From Oscillospiraceae bacterium (GTDB taxonomy: Bacteria; Bacillota; Clostridia; Oscillospirales; Oscillospiraceae), in the NCBI GenBank assembly GCA_020025395.1, contig JAHHSE010000009.1, positions 1 to 23,240 of the forward strand: a DNA stretch of 23,240 bases. The letters run 5' to 3'. Made by a program: the position numbers and the translations under genes. Below are positions 15,701 through 23,240 of the stretch, one piece after another. Under the pieces are notes generated by a model that was not told the origin of the DNA, ran no database searches, and was given only the letters and a program-made list of their open reading frames with translations. Within the stretch, counting starts at the first letter, position 1, and every line of letters begins with the position of its first letter.

Positions 15701-18700
15701 CAGCCGCTGTGTGGGAGGTCTGATTGGAAAGCTGGAGGTTCCTCTGAGTCTGAAGGGGGAGCTGCTGAGCAATCAGGGGACAGTGACCGCAGCGGATCCC
15801 GCCGCAGCGGGCGCCTTGATCGGGGGTGAGCCGGGTGGCGGCAGTGTGGAGCTGTCCAAGTCCTTCTCCACCCAGGAGGACCTTGCGCTCACCGTTCGAA
15901 ATGAGGGCTGGGAAACCGACAGGGCTTCGGGCTTTTTGGCATCTTCGGAGGTTGCCAACCCCGCCTGGGGGCAGGGCTATCGAAGAGACGATGTGCGTTT
16001 GACCAGCGGAGAGGTGGCCTATCAGCTGGATGGGAATGGAAGCTTAAAATACTGGAGCCATGATTTTACAGCCGGTTATCCGGTTGTTGCAGACGAAGCC
16101 CATCCCTCTCTGGTCCAGCTGACCGTCAAACGGGAGGAAACCCCCATCAGCCAGCCGGGTGAGGTGGAAATGGACCGCTCCCATATCAGCTATGTCTATA
16201 TGGGGACAGAGGTCAAAATGACGGTGACCCTGGGGCAGGGCTGGACCATAGCGGAAGATGAAAGCAAGCTGTCCGGTGGGGACACCATTCACTTTGAATC
16301 CAGACCCGAAACGGAGACGGGAAAAACCGTCTATACCCTCACCTTCCAAAGCGGGACAGAAGCCGCGAGGACCATCACCCTTGTTTTACGGAACGAGAGC
16401 AAAAAGGACCAGATCCTGGTCCACTTCCGACTCCTGGGGGAAAAGGGAGTGGGACGCCTGGAGGAAGGCTATATCGGTCCGGAATACTATACCAGAAACG
16501 GCGTGCAGGAGGCTCCAACAAAAATTCAGGATATCATATCGAAGAAGGGAGAAGTGATCCGGCTGGATGCGCTCCGGACAGAGGATGGAGGGACCTGGAC
16601 GCCCCCCGAGGATCTTGACGCACTTACCTTCTTAGGCTGGGGAGATGGAACGAAGGTGATTCATTCCGCCCGGATGGCTCCCGATGGGCAGGAGGGAATT
16701 CCGGTTCCCTCTGATCTGACAGGGAGTGAGTACACGGTTTACGCCCTCTGGAAGGATGAGCTGACAGCCGGTACGGGACCCAATACCGCGGTCTCCCTGG
16801 ATGCCCTGTCCCTGAGGCTGCTGAGTCTGCGCAGTGGGGATAAGAGCTATCCTGCCACCTATGAAAATTGCTTCTTTCGTCTGGAAGGGGATGTGGATCT
16901 CGGGGCCTATCCCGATTGGAAGCCCATCCAAGCCTTCCGGGGAAAGCTGGACGGACAGGGAAACATGATTCAAAACCTGACCATCTCAAATCCGAAGGGG
17001 AGTAAGCTGGGCCTGTTCTCCAGCTTGAAGGGTGGGGCTGAAATCAGCAACCTGACCCTTCAGGGCAGGATCGAGGGAGGAAATACCCTTGGAATCCTGG
17101 CGGGAACCATGGAGGAGGAGAGTGGGAAGCCGGTTCGTATCATCAATTGCCATGGCCGGGCCGATGTAAAGGCCGGCGCAAACTATGTGGGAGGGCTGAT
17201 TGGGAAGGTCACCGGAAAAAGCGGAGGTGAGATCACCCGCTGCTCCTTCCAGGGTACGGTAAGCGGGGGCAGCTATATTGGGGGACTGATTGGATCACTG
17301 AGTAATTCCACCCGGGAGAGCGACCTCATTTTCATTCGGAACGGTGCCAATTCTGGGACGGTCACCGGCGCCCGGAAGGTAGGAGGAATCCTTGGAGATT
17401 CTACCAGAGGCAAGTTCGAAAGCTGCCTCAATCGAGGGGAAGTAACGGGCGCGCAGGAGATTGGATCGATGATAGGCAGTGCCTTTGCCACCCAGTCCAT
17501 CCAAACGGAATTGAGCCATTGTCTCTCCTATACCCCGCTTTCTCTGGTTGGAAAGAGCAATATGCACATCATCCAAAATCCGGGTGCCAACTTTTACCGG
17601 GGAGACAAGGACAACGAATATGCACAGGCCAAGACAGAAGAGGCGTTCCGCTCCGGAGAGGTGGCCTATCTGCTCAATGGCGGCGGCGGGAATACCCGCA
17701 ACGATTCCTGGAGTCAGGGCCGGGACGGCCCCATCTTTGCGGATGAAAAGAACGGACCTGTCTATCGGATGGCCCTGCAGCAAACCGGAGACACAGAATG
17801 GAAGTATTCCTATCACAAGGCGGGGGCTGAGATTTTGTCCACAGCCGATCAGCCGGCGGGTCAAGTCGTCCACTCGGTGAAGGTCCTGGATCAGGAGGGG
17901 AAACAAGTCCCCCTGACCCCGGACTGGAAGTTCACCATGCCAAAGTCCGATGTCACCGTCACCGTGACCTATGGGGATCAGATTTCGCCCGAAACGGTAT
18001 ACACCGTTCAGTTCGATCTGAACGGGGCGGAAGGCGCTCCCATCCCGGCGGTCACAGCCGGGAAGGAGAATGGATGGAGAATTCAGGCCCCCGCGGCACC
18101 CGCCTGGACGGGACACGGCTTCATCGGCTGGTATACACAGGCCTCGGGAGGAGAAGAATGGAACTTCCACTCCCTTGTGACCCGAAATATGACCCTGTAT
18201 GCCCAATGGCGGGACGAGAATACCTGCAAGGTGTCCTTTCAACTCAATGGAGGGGAGGGGACCCCGCCAAAGGACCAGTACATTCCAAAAGGAGGCTTTG
18301 CGGCAGAGCCTGCCGAAGTCCCCGCCAGACCGAAGCCCTCCGAGTTTGAGGAATATCGCTTTACAGGCTGGTACACTGAGGCTGCAGGGGGAATCCGATG
18401 GGAATTTAAAACTGTACCCGTGGAGAAGGAACTGGTCCTGTATGCCCAGTGGGAGCGCAGGAGTACCATAATAGACGGGGAGGTTTTGGAGAATGCGGAG
18501 GATCTGGTCAAGCTGGCGAAAAGTGTCGCCGCCGGAAACAGCGGAGAAAATATGACATTCCAGCTGCCCGAAGGAGGCAGAATTGATCTGACCGGGGTAA
18601 GGAACTGGACCCCCATCGGAACAGAGCGGGCTCCCTTCCGGGGAACGGTCATCGGAAACGGCTGCACCATCGTCTTTGATGTGTCGGGCAAGGACAATCA

Positions 18701-20924
18701 GGGACTGTTTGGCGTGCTGGACGGTGCCCATATTGAGGGCATTGTCATTGAGGGAACCATTCAAACCACAGGGAAGTATGTGGGAGGAATTGCCGCGCAG
18801 ATTATCAATGAGGCAGAGATTCAAAATTGCGCAAATCGGGCCGATCTCACGGCGAAGAACAGCGCGGGGGGAATTGTGGGAGGTAATTTCCACCACTATA
18901 AGCTCCGTCTTTCCGGCTGCACCAACCAGGGCGCCATTACGGCGGGAACCGCGGCCGGAGGTATTGTGGGCTGGGCCGACAGCAGGGAGGATGAGGCCTA
19001 TGAGATTTCCAACTGTGAAAACCACGGAACGATTCTCTGCACCGGGACAGAGACGGTGGCAGACGGGGTACAGGGCGAGTATGGCGCCGGCGGAATTGTG
19101 GGGAGCTATTCAGGTCCCAGGCGGCTGACAGGATGCGCCAACTATGGAATCGTCACCGGAGAGGAAAGGGCATATGCCGGCGGTATAGTTGGATATTCCA
19201 ACTCGAAAAGCCCTGTCTTTGTGATCAGGGACTGCAAGAATATGGAGAGCGGAGCCGTTCAGGCGAAGGAAGGGGCCGGAGGAATTGTCGGTCGTACTTA
19301 CCGTCATGACATCATTGAAAATTGTGAAAATCACGGAGAAGTGACCTCTTCCGGAAATACCGGAGGTATCTTAGGGGTTGGATACGCAACGAACCTGAAA
19401 GGGGTCCGCAACACAGGTGCTGTCTCTGGCGGGATTGCCGGCGGCCTTGTAGGCTATGATGACCATGGCCCCACCTTGCGGATCGAAAACTGCTTCAATA
19501 CAGGAGATGTCTCGGGAACAGGGGGCGGCGGCCTGACCTATCGGATTGCCAATGAAGGGGAGATGAAAAATTGCTATAATCGAGGAAATCTGACCTTCAC
19601 CGGAGAAAAGAATCTGGCGGCAGGAGGGCTGATCGGTTCGTTGGAGGATCGCTTTGCGGTGCGGAATGTCTATCAGGCCGGTGAGATTTCCTGCCCGGTC
19701 CAACATGGTGCCGTAATTGGAGGCGGCCTCACTCATTTTGAGCAAATACAAAAGGATACCTGCTTTTACCTGAGCGGGGAGGCGGAGGAGCGGCCGGAGA
19801 ATCAGGGGCTTGTGGCCCGGATGGTCTATGGCGTTGCGAAACGGACCGACACGGATTATGTGACCGCAAAAAGCAAGGCCGCGTTTGAGTCCGGTGAGAT
19901 GGCCTATCTGCTGGATGGGGGAGACGGGGTCCGAAGCAATGTGTGGACCCAGGCCGGGGAATGGCCTGAATTGGGAGAAGGCCCGGTGTATCGGATCACC
20001 TATACCCAGGAGGGGGAGGGCGAGGTTTCCCTGCAGGGCATCACCGACGGAGAGAAGGTCTATCAGGTGAAGGGCAAGGAGGTCACTGTCCGGGTCAAAC
20101 CCAGTGCCCGGCAGGAAACCGAGACCCATGAGGACGGAAGCAAAACGGTCACTGCCTGGAAGCTGGGAAGGGTGACGGTCAATCAGGAAGACATCACACA
20201 AAGCCTGTCCTTTCAGACGGGAGAACAGAACGCAGCTGTCCATGTGGTATTTGAGCAGGTGAGGGAGACCATTCCGGCGCCGGAGAAGCCGGAGCCGGAG
20301 CAGCCTGACCCGGCACCCGATCCCCGACCGGAGCCTGACAAACCGGAGGCCGGCGGACACGGAGAAGGGGACGGACACGGAGAAGGACACGGAGAAGGCG
20401 ACGGAATGGGAGATGGCCGGGAGGAAGGAGCCGGTGTGGAAGGCGGTACCGGCACTGAGACCCCGAACATCGGAGAAGAGATCGGGGCAGGCGGAACCGA
20501 GGATGAGACCGCAGCGGCCACACCGATGACACCGGAAACACCCCAGAGAGAAACGGAGGAGCGTGTGGATCAGAGGCCCGTCATCGCCCCGGAGCAGGAG
20601 GAGGAGAAACGGCAGGAATCCAGGATTTTGGAAGAGCCGGAGAAATTGGAAGAGCCGGAAACTCCGATTACTGACACACCCAGGGATCAGGAGGGCGGCT
20701 CGAAGCAGCCTCTGCCCGACCCGGAACCGGAGGACGATTCCGAACCGGAGATTCAAACGGAACCGGAGGAGGAAAGGCGGCATACCGTTTTTGAAATCGT
20801 CATGGGCGCCATGAGTGAAAATCCGCTCGTGACGCTTTTGGTGGCGGGGGGAGCAGTTGTTCTCGTGGCCGCGGCCGGTCTTCACCGATACCTGAAAAAC
20901 AGGAAAAAGACAGGTGTCAAATAA
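12789..20924 (+). CDS. Giant GLUG-repeat surface protein with C-terminal membrane anchor
   Basis: The 2711-residue protein has a signal peptide (1-29, cleavage after AVYA), an acidic segment, fourteen TEEPLP repeats (72-155) and a CQSCGGFHDGEEVC motif (169-182). A helical region follows (about 190-290). Four large GLUG-type blocks then lie at roughly 291-661, 752-1107, 1336-1654 and 1895-2397. Each opens with a W(T/K)PI...F.G...G segment, contains repeats such as VGGIVG/AGGIVG, and closes with an (S)GE(V/M)AYLLxG module. A divergent and two clear InlB-B/Flg_new repeats (about 1738-1890, ending LYAQW) lie between blocks three and four. The tail has a Pro/Glu-rich linker with a Gly/His/Asp tract near 2520-2545, then a membrane helix (about 2678-2698) and a basic end. 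No LPXTG is seen, so it is membrane-anchored. GLUG repeats are expected to form an elongated beta solenoid. Ligand unknown. Confidence 0.9.
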   Translation: MKGTWKEKTLSVFLCFALLLPLGAPAVYATDPMNGEEVHSEIENTEGEQRPDGEEPPERGGDTEGTDTPEGTEEPLPTEEPLPTEEPLPTEEPLPTEEPLPTEEPLPTEEPLPTEEPLPTEEPLPTEEPLPTEEPLPTEEPLPTEEPLPTEEPLPMEPLIPISPIVQPCQSCGGFHDGEEVCMVEKLGRCIETLPTELQPEVLNELNLSEKSLEELQRLEKTLTEFLFLWMRTREENIAFPMLVQARTLMDEADGSYTDEEQAEEQAARYVDLLQRVRQAIEAAEIHLEGSGTLEAPYLIHTKENLMAAAAAVNQNREGYAKACYQVESDIALDPQDIWTPIGTETSPFQGHFNGQDHSITGIRIGDEADAQNGQGLFGWVENGTIQNVSLEVDISLPTACHVGGVVGTLTGGTVKNSKVTGNIHGKADVGGIAGRVQGGENILENCVSEAELKGEFRERMTQFGGQERVSMIGGILGSVGEGAVSAEIRGCSSRGNVKGKASMAGGILGGAEADQSKSNVTLSQCHSGCTVEGGVGVGGLAGRMNSGTVTDCYFTGALKVQNDSHGAMLIGASDYKSTVSIRSAFFFPEGEGQKLNLLNNNLSDVKNVFAKQGSVASVGKGTEVAQEDFNSYEMLYLLNGEGEHHQVWGAGQNHPVFDSGAEPIYFAEVFSPVTLKGVRNKEGEEVPLKEGTNRVYLLTGYQITIHTDLENPKWADGLQPAPEGQGLYSVTVTDQDLKIMIDSPYSWYQSNPNGPYVLNTEKELLAFSNLVNGIGADNPEAGRPQTFAGKTVKLGGTIDLSGLCSEQLGSWTPIGTETTPFQGTFRGEGFSIQNLYLSAAEQEKQGLFGCVKSGTIENLVLENPNITGKNYVGGIVGAFESDGFSGRGGVIACTVKNGALMGESNVGGLIGGILYSKANNPLTLTGNTVSGEVRGNGDAVGGLIGGYQAGTYSTGKNQFQKNTNQANVTGSRCVGGLIGKLEVPLSLKGELLSNQGTVTAADPAAAGALIGGEPGGGSVELSKSFSTQEDLALTVRNEGWETDRASGFLASSEVANPAWGQGYRRDDVRLTSGEVAYQLDGNGSLKYWSHDFTAGYPVVADEAHPSLVQLTVKREETPISQPGEVEMDRSHISYVYMGTEVKMTVTLGQGWTIAEDESKLSGGDTIHFESRPETETGKTVYTLTFQSGTEAARTITLVLRNESKKDQILVHFRLLGEKGVGRLEEGYIGPEYYTRNGVQEAPTKIQDIISKKGEVIRLDALRTEDGGTWTPPEDLDALTFLGWGDGTKVIHSARMAPDGQEGIPVPSDLTGSEYTVYALWKDELTAGTGPNTAVSLDALSLRLLSLRSGDKSYPATYENCFFRLEGDVDLGAYPDWKPIQAFRGKLDGQGNMIQNLTISNPKGSKLGLFSSLKGGAEISNLTLQGRIEGGNTLGILAGTMEEESGKPVRIINCHGRADVKAGANYVGGLIGKVTGKSGGEITRCSFQGTVSGGSYIGGLIGSLSNSTRESDLIFIRNGANSGTVTGARKVGGILGDSTRGKFESCLNRGEVTGAQEIGSMIGSAFATQSIQTELSHCLSYTPLSLVGKSNMHIIQNPGANFYRGDKDNEYAQAKTEEAFRSGEVAYLLNGGGGNTRNDSWSQGRDGPIFADEKNGPVYRMALQQTGDTEWKYSYHKAGAEILSTADQPAGQVVHSVKVLDQEGKQVPLTPDWKFTMPKSDVTVTVTYGDQISPETVYTVQFDLNGAEGAPIPAVTAGKENGWRIQAPAAPAWTGHGFIGWYTQASGGEEWNFHSLVTRNMTLYAQWRDENTCKVSFQLNGGEGTPPKDQYIPKGGFAAEPAEVPARPKPSEFEEYRFTGWYTEAAGGIRWEFKTVPVEKELVLYAQWERRSTIIDGEVLENAEDLVKLAKSVAAGNSGENMTFQLPEGGRIDLTGVRNWTPIGTERAPFRGTVIGNGCTIVFDVSGKDNQGLFGVLDGAHIEGIVIEGTIQTTGKYVGGIAAQIINEAEIQNCANRADLTAKNSAGGIVGGNFHHYKLRLSGCTNQGAITAGTAAGGIVGWADSREDEAYEISNCENHGTILCTGTETVADGVQGEYGAGGIVGSYSGPRRLTGCANYGIVTGEERAYAGGIVGYSNSKSPVFVIRDCKNMESGAVQAKEGAGGIVGRTYRHDIIENCENHGEVTSSGNTGGILGVGYATNLKGVRNTGAVSGGIAGGLVGYDDHGPTLRIENCFNTGDVSGTGGGGLTYRIANEGEMKNCYNRGNLTFTGEKNLAAGGLIGSLEDRFAVRNVYQAGEISCPVQHGAVIGGGLTHFEQIQKDTCFYLSGEAEERPENQGLVARMVYGVAKRTDTDYVTAKSKAAFESGEMAYLLDGGDGVRSNVWTQAGEWPELGEGPVYRITYTQEGEGEVSLQGITDGEKVYQVKGKEVTVRVKPSARQETETHEDGSKTVTAWKLGRVTVNQEDITQSLSFQTGEQNAAVHVVFEQVRETIPAPEKPEPEQPDPAPDPRPEPDKPEAGGHGEGDGHGEGHGEGDGMGDGREEGAGVEGGTGTETPNIGEEIGAGGTEDETAAATPMTPETPQRETEERVDQRPVIAPEQEEEKRQESRILEEPEKLEEPETPITDTPRDQEGGSKQPLPDPEPEDDSEPEIQTEPEEERRHTVFEIVMGAMSENPLVTLLVAGGAVVLVAAAGLHRYLKNRKKTGVK
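13002..13253 (+). repeat. Fourteen tandem 18-bp repeats encoding TEEPLP
   Basis: Fourteen uninterrupted 18-bp units differ only at synonymous sites (ACA/ACG for Thr; CTG/CTT/TTA for Leu), apart from the first copy's GAA CCG variants. A fifteenth position begins ATGGAGCCG and decays. The array is likely to change length by slippage in multiples of six residues without breaking the frame. It probably forms an extended, charged stalk after the signal peptide. Confidence 0.95.
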
Positions 20925-20965
20925 AAAGGATATCTACAAAGGACGGCATGGGAGCTTGTGTCGGT

Positions 20966-21006
20966 CCGGACGGTCAAAACAGCCTCAGGCTGTTTTGACC
21001 GTCCGG
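20966..21006. other. Perfect 20-bp palindrome between surface-protein genes
   Basis: Arms 20966-20985 and 20987-21006 are perfectly complementary around a single C at 20986. No T-run follows on either strand. It sits 42 nt after the giant gene and 27 nt before the next start codon. RNA hairpin, attenuator and protein-binding cruciform are all possible. Confidence 0.85.
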
Positions 21007-21016
21007 GAGGATTTAA

Positions 21017-21023
21017 AAGGAGG
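21017..21023 (+). promoter_or_regulatory. Ribosome site that sets the GTG start of the SLH protein
   Basis: AAGGAGG is 9 nt before GTG 21033. An earlier in-frame GTG at 20958 lies inside the hairpin region and lacks such a site. Confidence 0.85.
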
Positions 21024-21032
21024 TTCGATCCG

Positions 21033-22199
21033 GTGAAACATGGATGGAAACGGTGTCTGGCCGGGGTTTGCGGTCTGGTGTTATGCGGCGGGCAGGCACT
21101 GGGCGCAGAGAAGCGCCCTTTTCAGGATATCCCCCAGGAGGGACCGGAGGCAGAGGCGGTTCGGTTTGTCACGGAAGCTGGGATCATGAACGGCGTCGGC
21201 GGAGAGCGGTTTGAGCCGGAGGGAGAGGTGACACGGGCCATGGCGGTCACCATCCTGCATCGTTTCGCCGGACAGCCGGAAGGCCATGGCTACAATGAAT
21301 TTATTGATGTGGAGGAGGGGATGTGGTACACGGATTCCATCCTCTGGGCCTCCAACGATAAGATTGTGCTGGGCTATGGAAATGGACGCTATGGGACCAA
21401 CGATCCGGTCACACGCCTTCAGCTTGGGACCATGCTGCATCGATTTGCCGAACTGTACGGAGTGGACACCACCCAGCGGGTTGATTTGGGGGAGCGGTAT
21501 CGAGACCCGGGGGAGGACTATGGAGATGGGGCCGCCCATGAGAGTCTTCGGTGGGCTGCGGCTCTGCGCCTGCTTGTCCCCCGCAGGGAAGGATACATAG
21601 ATGCGGCCCTGCCCGCCACCCGGCTGGAGGCGGCCTGGGCGATACAGAATCTGGGGGACTATTATGGAAAGGAAGCCTTTCAAAGCATCCCGGAACAGGA
21701 GATCGCAAAAACCAACATCCTCTCGATGGAAGAGGAGTCAACCAGAGGGCATCTGGAGGTCAGCTATCAGGTGACCTTCCGCTATCAGGATGGAACAGAG
21801 CAGACCAAAAAGGTGAATCGGGTTCTGAAGGCCTCCCCCGATTCCCTGCCGGAAGAGGTCAGCTTTCTGCTTTTGTGCAACCATCGAAAGGGAGGGGCGG
21901 ACGCAGATGCGGTCTTCTTTGAAGACTTCTGGAGGGAGGACTGTGTGGGGGTTACGGTTTCCGTAGACAGTCTGACCTTTGGGCGCAACACAGCCTATCC
22001 GAAGCGGGCATTTCGGGTGAATGCGGGCAATTATACGCAGGACCGAAAGATGCGTGACAGTGCATTTTATGACGGGGAGGTCACGATTGCCGTTGAGGGG
22101 GAACGGATCGGGATCTCCTGTCAGGATGGGAAATTTCTTGGAGACACGAATATTTCGCTGGTCCTCACAAGGCCGGTGCGCAGGGGAGAGGCGCCATGA
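21033..22199 (+). CDS. S-layer homology (SLH) domain protein
   Basis: The 388-residue protein has a signal peptide (KHGWKR, hydrophobic core, cleavage after ALGA near residue 24) followed by three SLH-type units. The first is FQDIP...EGEVTRAMAVTILHRFAG. The second is FIDVEEGMWYTDSILWAS...GRYGTNDPVTRLQLGTMLHRFAE. The third is degenerate, YRDPGEDYGD...LPATRLEAAWAIQNL. SLH triplets bind pyruvylated secondary cell-wall polymer, so this protein should sit on the wall. The C-terminal 180 residues, including a HLEVSYQVTFRYQDGTEQTKKV strand region, are not recognised. It follows the giant gene after a perfect palindrome and overlaps the next GLUG gene by 4 nt, implying coupled synthesis. It may give the membrane-anchored GLUG protein a wall contact. 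Confidence 0.88.
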   Translation: MKHGWKRCLAGVCGLVLCGGQALGAEKRPFQDIPQEGPEAEAVRFVTEAGIMNGVGGERFEPEGEVTRAMAVTILHRFAGQPEGHGYNEFIDVEEGMWYTDSILWASNDKIVLGYGNGRYGTNDPVTRLQLGTMLHRFAELYGVDTTQRVDLGERYRDPGEDYGDGAAHESLRWAAALRLLVPRREGYIDAALPATRLEAAWAIQNLGDYYGKEAFQSIPEQEIAKTNILSMEEESTRGHLEVSYQVTFRYQDGTEQTKKVNRVLKASPDSLPEEVSFLLLCNHRKGGADADAVFFEDFWREDCVGVTVSVDSLTFGRNTAYPKRAFRVNAGNYTQDRKMRDSAFYDGEVTIAVEGERIGISCQDGKFLGDTNISLVLTRPVRRGEAP

Positions 22200-23240
22200 C
22201 ACAGACGGGAAGATGGCGGACCCACTCCGCCCTGCTCTGCTGCGCGGTGCTGTTTTTGCTTCCTCTGGGGACCCGAGCCGCGGAGGAGAACTGGTATTTG
22301 GCGGGAGAAAGAGATGGGATCTATAAAATCAGCACGGTGGAAGAGCTGAGAGAGCTGGGGGAGATAGTCAATGGCACCGGAGAAAAAACCGATTCCTTCG
22401 CCGGAAAAATAATATATTTGGAACAGGATTTGGACCTGAAGGAAGCGCCATGGACCCCAATCGGGCGCTGCTCGTTGATTGATACGCCTCTCTATCAATT
22501 TCCGTTTTCGGGGGAGTTTGATGGACAGGGGCATCGAATTTCCGGTCTTTTCATCCAATCGGAGGAGGATCATCAGGGACTGTTTGGGTATATGGAAGGG
22601 GGAGCCATTCGTAATCTGACCGTGGAGGGCACCGTATCCACGAGCGGGGACTATGCTGCCGGGCTGATAGCCCTTCAAAAGGGGGATCAGCCGATTCAGA
22701 TGGAAAACTGTGTGTCCCATGTGGAGGTCTCCGCCACATATTTTGCGGGGGGTCTGCTGGGGGAGGGCAAGGCCGTCATGAAAAACAATGAGAACCGGGG
22801 TACCGTCTGTGCGTTCGGGTACGCCGGAGGGCTTTGCGGCAGTGTGTCCGACACAGAAATGTTAAATTGCGGTAATTTTGGGAAGGTGACCGAAAGGGCC
22901 GGGGAAGGAGAGGAAAAGACCGGCACCCTGCTCCGTGCGGCCTATGGGGGGCTTGCGGGCAGCGCCAAAGGAAATATGGTGCTGGAGAACTGCCGGAATG
23001 AGGCGGAGATTGAAACCCAGGGGTCGCAGACCGGGGGATTGATGGGCAGTTTAAGCAGCGGCTATCAATCCAAAGGAAAGATTTCCGTTCAAGGCTGCTG
23101 GAATACGGGAAGGGTGACCGGAGGCAAAAAGGTAGGCGGCCTGTTCGGCAGTCTGGAAGACCGGGCGAGAGCGGCTGTCAGGGCCTGCTGCAACCAGGGG
23201 GAGGTCTGGGGAGAAAAACAGGTGGGAGGTCTGGTGGGGG
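22196..23240 (+). CDS. Second secreted GLUG-repeat protein, 3'-truncated by window
   Basis: The frame opens with ATG overlapping the upstream stop (ATGA) and stays open for 348 codons to the window end. A signal peptide is present (TGRWRTHS, then a hydrophobic core ALLCCAVLFLLPLG, cleavage near TRAA). The mature part starts with a typical block entry (YKISTVEELRELGEIVNGTG, then DLDLKEAPWTPIGR and FSGEFDGQGHRISGLFI), followed by GLUG units such as AAGLIALQ, FAGGLLGE, YGGLAGSAK, TGGLMGSLS and VGGLFGSLE. It is a smaller paralogue of the GLUG blocks in the giant protein, sharing the WTPIG and QGLFG signatures. The C-terminus and its anchor type lie outside the window. Confidence 0.9.
   Translation, partial: MTQTGRWRTHSALLCCAVLFLLPLGTRAAEENWYLAGERDGIYKISTVEELRELGEIVNGTGEKTDSFAGKIIYLEQDLDLKEAPWTPIGRCSLIDTPLYQFPFSGEFDGQGHRISGLFIQSEEDHQGLFGYMEGGAIRNLTVEGTVSTSGDYAAGLIALQKGDQPIQMENCVSHVEVSATYFAGGLLGEGKAVMKNNENRGTVCAFGYAGGLCGSVSDTEMLNCGNFGKVTERAGEGEEKTGTLLRAAYGGLAGSAKGNMVLENCRNEAEIETQGSQTGGLMGSLSSGYQSKGKISVQGCWNTGRVTGGKKVGGLFGSLEDRARAAVRACCNQGEVWGEKQVGGLVG

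Noticed and set aside
17295..19025. 576-codon minus-strand open frame
   Set aside because: It lies wholly inside the giant GLUG gene and reads as low-quality antisense sequence; GLUG repeats in GC-rich DNA keep the reverse frame open.
19371..20885. 504-codon minus-strand open frame
   Set aside because: Antisense shadow of the giant gene's last GLUG block and Pro/Glu linker; no start signals or domain motifs.
20780..20924. Sortase LPXTG anchor
   Set aside because: The C-terminus has a membrane helix and basic tail but no LPXTG-like pentapeptide before it.
20966..21006. Ordinary intrinsic terminator after the giant gene
   Set aside because: There is no T-run on either side and the next gene has no visible promoter of its own, so operon readthrough is expected.

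Overview
The window looks like chromosomal DNA from a GC-rich, anaerobic Gram-positive gut bacterium of the Clostridia, probably Oscillospiraceae-like. The evidence is strong AGGAGG-type ribosome sites, S-layer homology and GLUG/InlB-type surface proteins, and an iron-sulphur-type cysteine desulfidase. The genus cannot be fixed from the sequence alone.

Layout. (1) 1-1038: the 3' part of a CapA/PgsA-type metallophosphatase gene. (2) 1144-6157, minus strand: a probable gene run of a UPF0597 L-cysteine desulfidase-like enzyme, an unassigned polytopic transporter, a YwrD-like gamma-glutamyltransferase and a DUF1275/YoaK membrane protein. A divergent GntR/FCD regulator (6354-7007) sits across a 196-bp AT-rich control region with a promoter on each strand. 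Together they suggest regulated breakdown of a gamma-glutamyl or cysteine-containing compound. (3) 7104-8506: a consensus promoter with a repeated candidate operator, two small DNA-binding-like proteins (DUF1413/ribbon-helix-helix type and winged-helix-like) and an MgtC/SapB membrane protein. (4) 8714-10071: an extended -10 promoter, a GC-rich and probably folded leader of about 145 nt, a glycerol dehydrogenase (gldA) and its terminator.

(5) 10184-23240 is the most interesting part: one long plus-strand operon that runs off the window. It begins with a near-consensus promoter, a cobalamin riboswitch and a strong intrinsic terminator. It then encodes a secreted DUF4430 (transcobalamin-like) protein, an ExbB/TolQ/MotA-type proton-channel subunit, a DUF2149 protein whose single membrane helix carries the ExbD-like DVMLV motif, a 2711-residue membrane-anchored GLUG-repeat surface protein, an S-layer homology protein, and a second secreted GLUG protein cut by the window end.

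My interpretation is that region 5 encodes a B12-repressed, proton-motive-force-coupled surface apparatus in a bacterium without an outer membrane, plausibly for corrinoid capture or delivery. The riboswitch, the transcobalamin-like domain and the ExbB/ExbD-like pair are visible in the sequence or rest on known families. The joint function is inference. No BtuFCD, ECF transporter or TonB gene is visible in the window.
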